Origin: Glaciozyma antarctica PI12
Taxonomy: Eukaryota; Basidiomycota; Microbotryomycetes; Kriegeriales; Camptobasidiaceae
DNA length: 64,000 bases
Direction of reading: 5' to 3'
NCBI GenBank assembly: GCA_002917775.1
Contig: KZ627157.1
Coordinates: 678,079 to 742,078 of the forward strand
Each line of letters begins with the position of its first letter. Position 1 is the first letter of the stretch. This document shows, piece after piece, positions 1 through 13,584 of the stretch. The translations under genes were made by a program, and so were the position numbers. The notes under the pieces are model-generated. The model had not been told where the DNA came from. It ran no database searches and saw only the letters and a program-made list of their open reading frames with translations.

Positions 1-319
1 TCTTGCTCGGAGTGTATGGGTGTGAGAGAGAGCGTTTCGGAGAGGAGAATGCCGAACCTCGGAGACGGGAGAAAGGAGGGGGCGGGGAAGGTTGTTTCGG
101 CTTCGCTCGACTTCCCTTGCGAGATTCGTTCGTACTTTGCTTTGCTCGTACTGAACGCGATGCTCTCCCAGCTCCCCACACTGTCAAGAGCGCCCTCTCA
201 CCGCGAAGCTACTAGCCAGGTAGGATTGGGTGGAAATTGGATATTCCCCGCCTTGAGGAGCTGGACTACAAAACGGGTTGGTTTCCTAATGCACACTTTG
301 AATTCAAACACTCGAAACA
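1..319. other. Left-edge non-coding stretch, MOT1 upstream region
   Basis: No open frame here resembles a known protein. It is the region upstream of the MOT1 start codon and probably holds its promoter and 5' leader. No convincing TATA box or other site can be assigned. Confidence 0.5.
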
Positions 320-3300
320 ATGTCGGGAGGAACTCGGTGAGCTTCAGGCTGGGCTGAGGGAAGAGGCTGCTGCTGACTGTTCGTACTCAGCTTGGACAGG
401 CTAATCGTCCTGCTCGATAATGGATCAACTCCTTCAGTTCGTCTCACAGCAGCGAGACAGCTGGGAGCAATCGCAGGAACTCGAGTCTCCCACCCTTCCA
501 CCAACACTCACGGCCGCGCCAGCGTATCAGAAGTAAAGCACGAAGAGCTTGTAGGACCGGCCGACACGATCTGGAGAGGCGTCGAGGGAGAATGGAGTGA
601 GGTCGTCGGTCTCGTCGCGAGGGTGAGCTCCGCCTTTCTCGCGGCCTGTATGCAGCAGGAGCTGACCTCTACACACGCGCCAGGTCCTCCCGCACCTCCG
701 TTCCCGCTCGTTCGAAACACGCCAAGCAGCAGCGGCCGCCCTCTCCCACATCTCACGCGCCGTAGGCGTCTGGGACCCTTCCTCCACCGCACCCTCCTCC
801 ACCGACGAAGCAGCGCCTCCACCCCCTTCCTCCGACTCTGCTTCGCTCGACCTCACCGCCTTCAACCTCCGCAAGATCCTCGACGAGGGCTCCCTCCTCC
901 TCAGCAGCTCCGGAACCGAGTACGCCAAATTATCGAACCTCTCCGCCGAGGAGCTCGCGCGCGCTCAGCAGGACGCACTGGGGAAGCTGGGGCTGGGATT
1001 AGGAGCCGTGGGAGGTGGGACGGAGGATGAGCTGGGACTCGATATGGGAGCTGAGCTCGCGGCCGGCGCGCAGCCTCTAGAGAGCGCGCCGCCGCTCGAG
1101 AGCAATCCGACTGGTCCTCTCGCACTCCCTCCGCCCAAGTTCAAGGTCGAGCCCGGCACCTCTCTTCGGCCGACCAAGGGACTCCCCGGCTCGACCTTCG
1201 TCGCTCCTCTACCCTCCCCACCAATTCCCAGCACTTCGACTCTCCCACCTCCTCCTCCCGTCGTTGAGGCCGAAGCTGAAGACCCCTACGCCGGGCTCTC
1301 AGCTCGGGAACGGAACAAGCTCAAGCGACAGCGGAAGAACGAGGTGAAAGGAAACACTCCATTCGCTCCTCCCGCCAAAGTTCGCGTCGTAGAAGCTGCG
1401 CCCGTCGTAGGACCCAGTGGGACGAGCCTCACGTCTGCAACGGCCGTTCCGGTGAAGGAGGAAGAAGGGGGGAGCGGGGTGAAGGGGGAGGTGGTCGTTA
1501 TTGATCCTGGGGCGAAGGCGAGGGAGGGTGGAGAGGTCAAGGTTGAGGAGGGGGAGACGAGGGAGAAGGCTGCGATGGAGGTTCTGGTTGGCGAGTGGCC
1601 TTGGAGGGGAACGGTGGAGCGATTGGCGGTGGGATTGCTGTCGTGAGTGGGGTCGCAGGCTCGTTTGATAGAGCCGCTGCTGATTGATGAGCTTCGCAGG
1701 GCAAACTGGGAGACTCGACATGGCGCTGCACTCGGACTCAAGGAGATTCTCAGGCTGCAAGGAGGTGGAGGAGGTCAACTCGGTGCGTGCTTGACGCGAC
1801 AGAAAGGAGCTCGCAGACTTCTGACCCACCTCGCTCGCTCGCAGTCGGTCTTTCGCATGAGGAGAACGCACGACGACACACGCAGTGGTGCGACGATCTC
1901 GCCACGAAGCTCCTCTGCGTCTTCGCTCTCGACCGATTTGGCGACTACGTCTCCGACCAGGTTCGTCCTTCATCCCTCGCTCCCAAATCCCTCCTAACGC
2001 GCCAAACTCTAGGTCGTCGCTCCAGTCCGAGAGACTGCCGCTCAAGCTCTCGCCACTCTCCTCCCCTACATGCCCACCTCCTCCGTCCTCTCCGTTCAAC
2101 GTATCCTCATCTCCATGGTCGAGCAAGACGGCGCTCCTCCTTCGCGCGGCTTGGACGTCAAGTACGAGCCGGCGGGATCGACGGAGAGCGAACGAGGGAA
2201 ATATGTTTGGCAGGTCAGGCATTCGGGGTTGCTAGGGTTGAAGTACCTGGTTGCGGTCAAGGGGGAGCTACTGAGAGAGGGAGGGAGGGCAAAGGAGGAG
2301 TACGGAGATGTTGTTATGCGGTTGAGTGTGAAGAAGGAGGAGGAGGATGTCGACATGGTGGAGACGACGGCCGTGGAGGGAGGCGTCAAGATGCTCAAAG
2401 GAGTGGTCGACGCAGCTCTTCTCGGGTACGTGCTTTCTTCGCTCAGCTGCGTTGGATTGATACTGATGCCGAACGGTGCAGCTTGCGAGATCGCGACGAC
2501 GACGTGCGCTCGGCGGCAGCAGCGACTCTCTCGCCCATCACCGATGCTCTCGTCGAACGCTTGCCCGTTGAGCTACAGCTCGTCGTCGGCGTTCTCTGGG
2601 ACTGTCTCGGCGACCTCAAGGACGACCTTTCGAGCTCAATTGGCGGGGTGATGGATCTCCTCGGTGCGGCGTATTCGTCTTCCTCTTTACGACCATCGCT
2701 GACCTTGCGAACTCGCTTCAGCCAAGCTACTCGCCTTCCCGGCTGTTCTCAACTTGATGCAGTCTTCCTCCATCGAGTTCGTCGTTCCTCTCGCGCAGCT
2801 CATAGGCCTCAAGCTGACACGCTCGCGCAGCCACTCACTCGCCGAGCTCATTCCTCGACTCTTCCCCTTCTTCCGCCACACCATCCCCACCGTCCGCCAC
2901 GCCGTCCTCAACACCGTCCTCGTCTTCCTCAGCCTCCCCTCCATCCGACCACAGCTGGGCCGACGACCGCGCTCCTCCGACCTCCTCTTCCAGAACCTCA
3001 TCGTCGAAGAGCGGCTCGAGATCCGGCAAGCGACTGCGAAGGCATGGACGGCGTACCTTGCGCTCGCTCGCGAGGACCCTCAACGATTGTACCGACACGC
3101 TCATTCGCACGTCGCGAACTGGCTCACGATCCTAACGACACCGATTAGATTCGCGATCGACGTTACCCTCTTCTGGTCCGCCAAAGTCAGCCTTAGCGGG
3201 CAGGGAGGGTTCGTGCATAACGTCGACAAGGCGATCCTAGCCCAGGACCTCTCGCTCGTTTCGCTGGAAGCGGTGATGCGGGGACGAGTTGCTGGAGCGG

Positions 3301-6300
3301 TGGCGATTGGGTCGTTGATTGCGGCGTGGCCGGTGGCGGTGAGTACCTGCGTACTGCCTTGGCTCGCGAGTGGTGCTGACTCTTGACCCTGCAGAATCAC
3401 GTGCCGACATTCGGCACGAAGCTGCTCGACGGGCTCTCGGCAGAGTCGGCGCTGAGAAGCTTCCTCTCTGCGACCGTCGTCGAGGAGATGGCGACGGCTT
3501 TGTACGCGACTTCCGCCCCTCAACAGCCTCTCGCCGAACGCTCTCCCCTCGTCCCCTTCCTCTCTCCGACCCTCTTCACCCTCCTCCAAGCCGATCCTCC
3601 CTCAACGTACGCCGAGATGGGCCTCATCCTCCAGCGGATCCAATCCGACTGCCAAGCTCTCTACGTCGCCTTCGCAAAGCAAGGCAAAGTCCCCGCCGAC
3701 AAGCTCCCCTCGCTCGGAGCCGTCTTCGGGATCCAGCAAGCGCATCAAGTCGCCAAGAGCTTCGACGCGCTCGTCCCGCACCTCGGTCGTGGAGCGAACA
3801 AGGCGGCTCTGCCGGCGCTCGAGGAACGACAGCGCAAGATCATTACCGCGATTGGCTACTACGAGGCGACCAAGTCGAAGCACGATCGACAGGTCTTTGC
3901 TGCACTCGGAGGAGCCGTGATCGCGCTGAGAGTGATTCCTGCGAAGCTCACTCCGGTCATTCGGAGCATCACCAACAGCATCAAGGTGAGCTGCTTCGAA
4001 CCACTTTTGCTTGAGCACATGCTGACTCCTGAGAAAGACGGAAGACGATGTCGACATCCAAGCCCGGTCAGCGAGATCCATCGCCGCCTTCATCGACATT
4101 TGCTCCTCGCCCGGTTCCACTGTTCGCTCCAACCCCTCCGACAAGCTCGTTAAGAACCTCTGCACCTTCCTCTGCCAAGACGTCTCGAGGACGCCCATCT
4201 TCGCCTCCAGCAAGTCGTCGCAGAAGGGCATCTTGACGCTCGAGCATAAGCCTGCCCGCGGTCTCGCCGTCAAAGAGTCCAAGGAGGCGGTCGTCGAGTC
4301 GGACGAACTTCTTACGGCGAGGCTCGTCTACCGAGGAGCTCAGCTTGCGCTTTCGGAACTCGCGGCGAGGTTCGATACGGAGTTGCTGGACCGAGTTCCG
4401 AAGCTTTGGAGCTGCATGTCGGACGCGCTGCTTACGATCTTCGCTTCGGGTCCGTCCTTTCGCTTCAACCTCGCGGGCTCAGGAAGTGCTGACTTGGTTA
4501 TCGCAGGCGACATCGCTCAGGCCGACGCGATTCTCGCCAGCGACGACGAACGAGGACAAGACCTTCTCGACTGCCTCACGGTCCTCCCGACGGGCGCTCA
4601 GAAGCTTGGAGAGAGCCTGCATGGTCGGCTCACGGCGCTGTTCCCTGCTCTGGCGCTCGCGACGCAGAGTCAGTTCGCCGTCGTCCGCTACGCCGTCGCC
4701 AAGTGCTTTGCGGCGCTCTGCAACATCGTCCCGACCGAGGGACTTCGCGCCGTCGTCGAGGGTGTCGTTCCGTTCATGAGCGACCCGCTTAACGTCAACA
4801 ACCGTCGTGGAGCCATCGAGCTCATCTCTCGTGCGTCGTCCGCCATCACCGAGAGCGCCATTTTTGCTGACTTGCTCTCTCTGCTAGATATCGTCGAGCT
4901 CCTGGACATCAAGATTCTTCCCTATGTCATCTTCCTCGTCGTTCCCGTCCTCGGCCGCATGAGCGATCCGGACGACGAAGTTCGACTGGTCGCGACCAAC
5001 ACCTTCGCCACGCTGATCAAGCTCGTCCCGCTCGAGGTTCGTTCTCACCCCCTCTGAGCTTTGACCAGTGGCTGACATGCCGCTTGCTCGCAGGCTGGCC
5101 TTCCCGATCCTCCAGGCTTCCCCGCCGACATGCTCGCCAAGCGTCAAGCCGAGCGAGAGTTCCTCACCCAGCTCCTCGACGGGAACAAGGTCGAGGAGTA
5201 CAAGATCCCGATTCCGATCACGATCGAGCTTCGCAAGTACCAGCGCGACGGCGTCAGCTGGCTCGCGTTCCTGGCCAAGTACCAGCTCCACGGCCTGCTT
5301 TGCGACGGTGAGAGTTCTCACAGCACGCTTTCTCTCCTCCGTTGCTGACTTGGTCTTCAAATTAGACATGGGCCTCGGAAAGACGATTCAGTCGATCTGC
5401 ATCCTCGCGAGCAAGCATTTCGAGCGTGCGGAGCGACACAAGGCGACTGGCTCCCTCGACACCGTCCACCTCCCCTCCCTCATCATCTGCCCACCGACTC
5501 TCACCGGCCACTGGCAGCAGGAGATCAAGACGTACGCCACCAACCTCCGACCTCTCATCTACACGGGAGCAAAAGCCGAGCGCGAACGCCTGCTCTCGTC
5601 GATCACCAAGTACGACGCGGTCATCATGTCCTACGAGATCGCTCGCAACGATATCGACGCGCTCAGCGAAATCGACTGGCACTACTGCATCCTCGACGAG
5701 GGTCACATCATCAAGAACGGCAAGACGAAGCTCACGAAGGCGATCAAGACTCTGCGGGCCGTCCACCGCCTCATCCTCTCCGGCACGCCCATCCAAAACA
5801 ACGTCCTTGAGCTCTGGAGTCTCTTCGACTTCCTCATGCCAGGCTTCCTCGGATCGGAGAAGGCGTTCAACGACCGGTTCGGCAAGCCCATCGCCGCCAG
5901 TCGAGACGCGAAGAGCTCGTCGAAGGAGCAGGAGGCGGGCGCGTTGGCACTCGAGGCGCTCCACAAGCAGGTCCTCCCTTTCCTCCTCCGTCGACTCAAG
6001 GAGGACGTACTAGACGACCTTCCGCCCAAGATCATCCAGGACTACTACTGCGAGCTCTCGCCGCTCCAGAAGCAGCTCTACGACGACTTTTCGACGTCGC
6101 AAGCGAAGCAGCTCGTCGCGGGCGAGGTCTCGTCGGGAGGATCGGCCAAGGGCAAGCCTCAACACGTCTTCCAGGCGCTCCAGTACCTTCGCAAGCTCGT
6201 CAACCACCCCGCCTTGGTCCTCAAGCCCGACATCCCGCACCACCAGGCGATCATGGCGAAGATGGAGCAGTCGGGCGGGAACTTGCGAGATATCGTCAAC

Positions 6301-7279
6301 GCGCCGAAGCTGGGAGCCCTTCGGTACGTCGAGCGTTCACTTCTCCCTCGCTGTCTTCTGACGCATCGTTCTCCCAGCCAAATCCTCCTCGATTGCGGCA
6401 TCGGAACGTCCCCAACAGCTGCCGAAGCCGAGTCGTCGCTCGGAGCCGTCTCGCAGCATCGCGTCCTCATCTTCTGCCAGCTCAAGCAGATGCTCGACAT
6501 CGTCGAGAATGACCTCTTCCGCACGCTCATGCCTACTGTGACCTACATGCGCATGGACGGCACGACGGACGTCTCGAAGCGCCATGCCGTCGTTCAGACC
6601 TTCAACGCCGACCCTTCTATCGACTGCCTCCTCCTCACGACGCACGTCGGCGGTCTCGGACTCAACCTCACGGGGTAAGTTCCCGTCCTCTCGCTCTCTC
6701 GACCGAGCTGACGATCGTCACGCAGAGCCGACACGGTCATCTTCATTGAACACGATTGGAACCCGATGAAGGACTTGCAGGCGATGGACCGCGCCCATCG
6801 ACTCGGGCAGAAGAAGGTCGTCAACGTCTACCGCCTCATCATGCGCGGCACGCTCGAAGAGAAGATCATGGGGTGCGGTTTTTCGTTCATTGCAAAAGAG
6901 CCACTGCTGATTGCGCGCAGGCTCCAACGCTTCAAGCTCAACATCGCTTCGTCGGTCGTCACGCAGCAGAATTCGGACCTTTCGTCGCTCGGAACGGATC
7001 AGATCCTTGAGTGAGTGTCTTCCTCCCATCGCAACGTTCGAACGAAGCTGACGACGTCCTGTAGCCTCTTCAACGTTTCGTCGGCCGACGCGCCTCCAGT
7101 CGCTGCGAAGGAACGGCCGACGGGCCAGAAAGCGATTCTCGAAGGACTTGGCGATCTACCAGACGAGGAAGAGTGTACGTTCTCTTCTCCCATGCCGAAC
7201 GAACAGCAGCTGACGGTCGCTCTCTCCTTCAGACCAAGACCTGGACTTCTCCTCGTTCACTGCGTCGCTCGCTTCGTGA
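320..7279 (+). CDS. MOT1: MOT1/BTAF1, Swi2/Snf2 ATPase that removes TBP from DNA
   Basis: Nuclear ATPase that strips TATA-binding protein from promoters. The start is the ATG at 320: a 17-nt first coding exon (320-336) splices to 391 to give [17 protein letters not shown], the conserved Mot1 N-terminus. About 1,200 residues of HEAT-like helical repeats follow, with signatures such as [14 protein letters not shown] and [16 protein letters not shown]. The C-terminal ATPase has DMGLGKT (Walker A, about 5,366), DEGH (5695-5706), SGTPIQNN (about 5,780) and [11 protein letters not shown] (about 6,780). The last exon ends [11 protein letters not shown] before TGA at 7277-7279. There are more than ten short introns, and the junction near 1,610-1,662 is the least certain. 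Total length is near 2,000 residues, as usual for the family. Convergent with mS38. Confidence 0.96.
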
Positions 7280-7415
7280 CCAGACCACCTCCCCATATAC
7301 CCAAGCTTGCGATACCCTCTCCTGTCAATACGAAACGTCTTTGTCGACAAAGCTGTTCAATCCAAAGCTAGCGAGAAACTCTCTAAAGTGTCGTCCAACA
7401 CCTTCTATTGCATCC

Positions 7416-8837
7416 CTACTTGCCGAGCCGCTGCCTCAAGGACTTCTGCGCCTTTCTGCTCGAGCATAACAACGTCAGCTTCACATTCCTTCAACACGAC
7501 AGGAGAAAGCGAGAACGTACCTCCTCTTCTTGTACTTGTGCTTCGTAATCTTCTTCTTCCTCTTCCTCTTCGTCGAATCCATCCTAATGCCCTCCAAGCT
7601 CGCCGCCAACTCGGCCTGCTCATCCTCCCAATCCAAGTCCACCATCTCAGCAGGCAAGAACGGGCTTCCTCCCACTCCCTCCTCGCTCTTCCTCAGATCG
7701 ATCGTCTCCCACCCTCCCTCCTCGCTCCACATGCGCACTTCGCCCCGCCTCCTCCGCTCATTGAACCCCCTACGACTACCCGGAATCCCAGCGTACGAAC
7801 GACGAGCGAGCTCGAGCGGCTCGCCTGCGTGAGTCGCGTACTGGACTTGAGCTTGCCAGGCGTGAGAGAGGGCGGCCGAGTTGAGGAACCGGTCTGCGAG
7901 GAGCTGCGCGTCCGAGGGGGAGAGGGGGGAGATGAACTGGGATGCGAAGTCGGTTTCGGGAGTGGTAGAGGTGGGCGGGAGGGCGGCTGAGAAGGGGCGG
8001 AGGAAGGAGAGGTCTGAGAGGGATTGGGGGCAGAGGTGGGAGGGGAGAGAGGAGATAGACCGACGCGACGAGGGAAGAGTGGGGAGAGGGGAAGGAGGGG
8101 AGGGAGGGCAGAAGGGAGGGTGAGAGGCGAGGTACCGCGATACGGCGGGCGCGAACGCCTGCAGCTCTGGCTCTCCGATCCTCCACGCCTCATACGGGTC
8201 CGGAAGCCCATCCTCGATATCCTGCAACGCCGCTTCCGTCGCCTCCGTCTCGAGATCCCTAAGCTCCACCTCCTCCTCGGCCGTCCTCAGTCCGTCGGCA
8301 GCTTCGGTCGCGGCGAGCGTGGTGATGTAGGAAGGGCCGAGGGGCGTGCCGTCCGGCGCGAGGTCGACGACTTCAACGAGCTCGTCTCCGGCCATCGCTT
8401 CATCGAGAGAGACGGTCGCCTCTTCCGAAGAAGCGACGAGTCGACTGATCGGGGACACGCTCTTGCGGGCGGAGAGGCGAAGGGGCAGTTCGAGGAGGGG
8501 GCGATGGAGGGCGAAGAAGGTGTCTAGACGTACGAGTCCGAAAGACGCATGGGGGAGGGCGGGGGGCGAGGGGAGTGGCGCTGACGGCCGAAGTCGGGGG
8601 CTTGGGCGACGAGGCAGAGGTCGTCGGCTTGGACTGTTGGGCGGGGCTGCTCTTGAGAGGTCCTCCTGAGCCTGCTCTACTGCTTGATCCTCCCGAGCTG
8701 AAGCTGATCCTTCGTTCGCGGGTGAAGGGGTTGGCTGAGAGTGCGAGTTGAGGTCTTGAGAGGGAGCGATAAGATGGGTTGAAGAAGGACGAGGAAGAGA
8801 GGTTGGGGAGAGGTGCAAGCCTCAAGCTCCTCTTCAT
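7416..8837 (-). CDS. Mitochondrial small-subunit ribosomal protein mS38 (Cox24/AURKAIP1 type)
   Basis: Component of the mitochondrial small ribosomal subunit. The diagnostic part is the very basic C-terminus, TKRKRKKKITKHKYKKRR, which splices across a 3' intron to KAQKSLRQRLGK and TAG (7416-7418), matching the mS38/COX24 C-terminal domain. The ATG at 8837 begins an Arg/Ser-rich, acid-poor leader (MKRSLRLAPLPNLSSSS) typical of mitochondrial import signals. The middle is long, acidic and proline/serine-rich, as in other fungal homologues. The leader frame and the main frame differ, so an intron must lie around 8,440-8,690. Several junctions are possible and I could not choose one. Confidence 0.85.
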
Positions 8838-9035
8838 CTTGAGCTGAGTGCTGAGTCGTTTCCCTCGAGAGAAGGCGCTGAACAGAACTTGGCTGAGGAG
8901 AAGCGAGGCGATTGCAGGCCCAGCGAGCAAAGGCCCAAGTCGGATGCTACTCGCTCCCGAGAATCTACTACAGTTCCTGCTCCCTTCTCTTCCCTTTTCT
9001 CTTCGAAAGGCTGAATTCCCCAAGCGAAAAACAAT

Positions 9036-12000
9036 CTACAAAAGCTGGTTCTCCAACCGGCGCTCGTTCTTGAGCGACAGCATCTTCTCCAACACCAAGT
9101 CGAGCTTGAGCAACTCGGCCTTGCCCTTCTGTCCAATGTCGTCGCGGTTCCGGACGTTGACCGACTGAGACTCGACCTCCTCACTTCCAACCACTGCATT
9201 CGCTCAAACCATCAGCCATTTCCCAATCTCGATCGAGGGGAACGAGAAACGCACCGAGGATAAAGTTGTACTGAGCAATCTCGCCGTTCCTAATCTTCTT
9301 CGGGAGCGTGTTGTCCGTCATGTCGGCATCGGCGTAGAATCCAGCGTCCCACAGGCGCTGCGCAACGAGCTGTGCGTACTCCTTGTGAGGGCCAGCGACG
9401 GGGATGACGATGACTTGACGAGGAGAGATCCAGAACGGCCTGCAAAGCTGCATCAGCTCTGGTCGTTCGCCAAAGGAAGGGAGAGGAAGGAAAAGTGACG
9501 CACCACTTGCCCGCAAAGTGCTCGGTGAGGATGGCGACGAAACGCTCTACACTGCCCAGGATGGCGCGGTGGATCATGACGGGACGAACGCGGTTATCCG
9601 AGTCGCCCGACGCACTCTCGGCGGAGCGGTAGTTGAGGTCGAACCGTTGAGGGAGCTGGAAGTCGAGCTGAATCGTCGCGCACTGGTGCTTGCGACGGAG
9701 AGCGTCCGAGATAGTAATGTCGATCTTGGGGCCGTAGAACGCTCCATCTCCGGGGTCAACAGTCCATTTGCCGGGAACGAACTTGTCGAGAGCGTCCGAA
9801 AGCATCTGCGGGAGGCGAGGAGGTCAGTGGGGTCGCTGGGTGGGAAGCAGGGAAGACGCACCTTCTCGGCCTTGTCCCAGGTCTCGATCTCTCCAAGGAA
9901 CTTGTCGGGACGAGTCGAGAGCTTGAGCGCAAAGTCGAATCCAAACATGCCGTACACCGACTCGAGGAAGTTGAAGCAAACACTCATCTCCTCCTCGATC
10001 TGCGACCCGACGAGCTGGTCAGCGGGCGTCCTACACGCGAGAAAGAGAAACCAAGACGCAACGCACCTGATCAGGCATGCAAAAGTGATGCGCGTCGTCC
10101 TGCTGGAATCGTCGCACCCTCGTCAAGCCCGTCAACGCTCCACTCGCCTCGTTACGATGAAGGACTCCAAAGTCGGCCATGCGAATCGGGAGCTCGCGGT
10201 AACTGCGATCGCGGGACGCGAAGATGAGGCAGTGACCGGGGCAGTTCATCGGCTTGAGCGCAAACTGCTCCTTCTCGACGTCGAGCTTGAACATGTCGTC
10301 CGAGTAGTTCTCCCAGTGGCCCGACGTCTGCCAGAGCTTCGAGTTGTACATGTTGGGCGAAATGACCTCCTGGTAGTTGCGTTTCCGGTACTCGGACTGG
10401 CAGAGAGTGTTGGTGAGTGCGTGCGAGGAAGCGGGAAGGAGGAGAACGCACCCGCATGAAGTCGACGAGGGTGTTGTAGATGCGGGTGCCGTGAGGAAGC
10501 CAGAAGGCACTTCCGGGACTGAGCTCGTGGAAGAAGAAGAGCTCTTGATCCTGTCGCATAAATGTCGTGAGCATCCTGACCGTCTCGCATGCAGGTTGCG
10601 AAGCGCACCTTTCCGATCCTCCTGTGGTCGCGCTTGGCCGCCTCCTCGAGGAACTTCTTGTACTCGGTCATCTGCTTCGTGTCGGGGAAGGAGATTCCGT
10701 AGACGCGCTGCAGGCTCTCGTTGGCAGAGTCTCCGAGGAAGTAGGATGCCGAGTTCTGTGAGCGAGTCGAATCAGCTTCTCTCCCTCGAGTCCTGCGAGC
10801 GCGGAACGTACCTTGAGCACGGCAATCGACTTGACTTTGCCAGTGTGGGGAATGTGAGGTCCCCTGCACAGGTCGACCATGGGTCCGCAGCGGTAGACGG
10901 TGGTGGAGGTTCCGTCGGGGATCTTGCTGTTGATGAGGTGGACCTTGAAGGGGTTGTACTGTCGAGAGGTGATCAACGTGTGCTCCGAAGCTCGTGTTCG
11001 GAATGATTCGTACGGCAAACATCTCGAGAAGCTGCTCCTTGGTGAGCTCCAGACGCTCGAACTTCTGCTTGTCCTTGACGACCGACTTGGCGATGGTCTC
11101 GAGTGCCGGGTAGTCGGCGGCTTGCACGACCCTGGAATCAGAAGCATTAGCTGTGTTCGTTCACAGATCTCCGAGGACGCACCTGTCGCCGTTCATGCCC
11201 ATCTCGTAGAAGAATCCCTCGTCGGTGGGAGGACCGATAGCGAGGTGAGCTCCGTAGTGGCGCTCGCAGCACTCTCCGAGAATGTGAGCGGAAGAGTGCC
11301 ACCAGACCTGCTTGCCTGGCGAGGTAGAAGCGGTCAGGAAAGCACGACACGAGAGGGAGGTGCGTGCGAACCTTCGGGGTGCTCAAAGTCGAGGAGCTCG
11401 AGAGTGCTGGACTTCTCAAAGGGACGCTCGAGATCCCAGAGCGCACCGTCGACCTGAATAACGGAGCGAGCTTAGCTGAGTCGCCCCAGGGACCGTCCAG
11501 AGGGTGTAACGCACCTTAGCAATGACAGTCTTCTCTGCGAGACTCTTGCTGATCCCGATAGCGACCTGCATCGGGCTCGTCTCCCAGCTCGTTCCCTCCT
11601 TGACCGACCCATCCTTGAGCGTGATCGTGATAGCTTCCCTCGGCATCGCTGCACAACACACCCACCCAAAAAAATGAGCTCGAGGCTCGAGGTTCCCAGC
11701 AGCAGCTCCGACTGACCAGCAATCCGCGCGTCCGACTCCTTCTTAAGGCGCTCAAACATCTCGATCCTGCTCGCGAGGTACTCGGGCTTGGGGTCGAGCT
11801 CGAGCTTGGACATGCCAGCGCTGAGCCCGCCGTCGCCGCCCTCCTTCTTAGGCTTCTTCTCCTTTTGCGGCTTCTTGGCCGCTGCGGGTGCGGGTCCAGG
11901 TGCAAGCTCGGCGGGAATGGCGTCGGCGGGGTGGGAGGGAACGGAGGTCGAGGAGACGGGGTGGAGTCCGGTGGTCATGGCGGCGGGTCGGTAGGAGGGG

Positions 12001-12101
12001 TCGAAGGAGAACGAGGCGTATCGAGGGAGTGGTTGCTGCTGGATTGGCTTGTAAAGTGTGCTGAGATGTGCTGGGATGAGCCTGAGTTGTCTCCTCAGCA
12101 T
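9036..12101 (-). CDS. THS1: Threonyl-tRNA synthetase, probably cytosolic and mitochondrial
   Basis: Charges tRNA-Thr. Domains in order: an N-terminal extension with a lysine-rich patch; a TGS domain ([19 protein letters not shown]); the editing/SAD domain with HSSAHILG and [12 protein letters not shown]; the class II catalytic core with motif 2 ([19 protein letters not shown]) and motif 3 ([16 protein letters not shown]); and an anticodon-binding domain. Stop TAG at 9036-9038. About ten short introns. The first ATG (12101) gives [20 protein letters not shown], a classic import presequence. A second in-frame ATG at 11978 ([10 protein letters not shown]) would give a cytosolic form. No second ThrRS gene is seen in the window. 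Divergent from the arrestin-fold gene, with about 136 bp between the starts. Confidence 0.96.
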
Positions 12102-12237
12102 AAAATAGAGGGGACAAAGAAGAGGAGAAGGAGAAAAAGCAGCCGGAGCCGCAACGACCTCCCTCTCCCCTCGACGACAGTCGACGACTCACTCCGAATA
12201 GCTTGAGTCTCTCTAGACGCCAGAGTTGACGTACACG

Positions 12238-13584
12238 ATGGTCCTATGGCCCAGCAGCAGCGGATCGGGCGCTCTCCAAGTGTCAAACTCGCGGATCTCG
12301 CTCGTCCTCACACCTCCGCCTCCGTCGACCTCCTTCCACCCTGGCGACGTTCTGCGGCCTATCGTCACGCTTCATGGAGATCCTAGCTACACTTCGCTCT
12401 CGCTACGGCTCGTAGGACAGACGCACGCCACCATCATGGGCAAAGATCGCTGGGTGAGGCTCACTCCCTCCTTGAACGAGATGTCGCCTCACCACCTCTT
12501 TCGCAGCAAGCGGGCCAGCTCTTGAACCTTTCGATGGGCTCTCCAGGCATGGTGATCACGTCGGTTGAGGTGCACACGTTCCTGGACGTGTCAATTCCGC
12601 TCGTTGGACCTGATGGCGCGCGCGAGAGGGCTGGCAAGGGGGACAAGAAGCGCGGATCGGACGACGCGGCTGCCGGTGGAGGGGTGTACGAGGTCCAGTT
12701 ACCGCTCATGGAGAACGGGGAGCTGCTTCCTACTTTTGTGAGGCGAATCGACGATTCTAGTGAGCTGGCGTCGTGCGTGCGAAGGGGCGGCGCTGATAAG
12801 GGACCGCAGCTGGTGCAGGCGTCAAGTACACGCTCGAGCTGCTGGGAAAGCGCAAAGGACTCTTCAAGCTCGGTGACAAGTGCGCCATTCATCTCGCTTA
12901 CCCTCCCATTCTCACTGACTCCCCCTCCTCAGACTCTCCCTCGAATTCCCCGTATCGATCCCCGTCTCGCCCCCCGTTCCCCTCTCCCTCCCTCCCACTC
13001 TCTGGCCTCAAACGACCGGCTCCAAGAACCTCAAATTCAAATCCGCAGACTCGGGCCCGCCCCTCGCTCTCTCCGCCTCGCTCTCCTACCACCCGCTCGC
13101 TCGCGCCTCCTCCACCCTCCTCTTCTCCATCCGCCTCGCCGCTCCTCCACACGCCCTCTCGCTTCTCTCAGGAGATTCTACACCAGTCGTCTCGTCCCCC
13201 CTCGCGAGAAGGGTCCGGACGACGCCAATCGACGATCCGTCGAAGGGGAAGGAGATGGATTGGGCTGGGCTAAGGATCGGACAGGGGAAGATGGTGCGGG
13301 GAGGAGAGTGGGAGTGGGAAGGAAGCATCAAAGTGCCTGATACGGCGAAGACGGTCGCGAGTACAGGACTGGCGGTTCAGGTACGTCCTTTTCTTTCGTG
13401 CGAGCCGAACTGACTGCCTTCTACGACGCAGTACTTTCTGGGATGCCACATCTCTTCGCCTGCTCTCGACGGTGCGCTTGTACTGCATGTCCCAGTCTTC
13501 TGCCCGTCGTCGCTGGATGTCGAGGAAGCGGGAGCGGAGGCACCAGGGGAGGAGGGAGGGGAGCTTCCGACGTACAGCGTGTGA
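12238..13584 (+). CDS. Arrestin-fold (alpha-arrestin-like) protein
   Basis: Beta-sandwich protein of the arrestin superfamily; fungal members usually link cargo receptors to ubiquitin ligases. The start at 12238 gives a beta-rich arrestin N-domain (SNSRISLVLTPP, FHPGDVLRPIVTLHG, SLSLRLVGQTHA). A second sandwich follows (GVKYTLELLGKRKGLFKLGD, LSLEFPVSIPVSPPVP). Four introns are placed at about 12,453, 12,768, 12,881 and 13,381. It ends GGELPTYSV. No PPxY ubiquitin-ligase motif is visible (the tail has LPTY), so the function cannot be narrowed beyond the fold. Confidence 0.75.
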
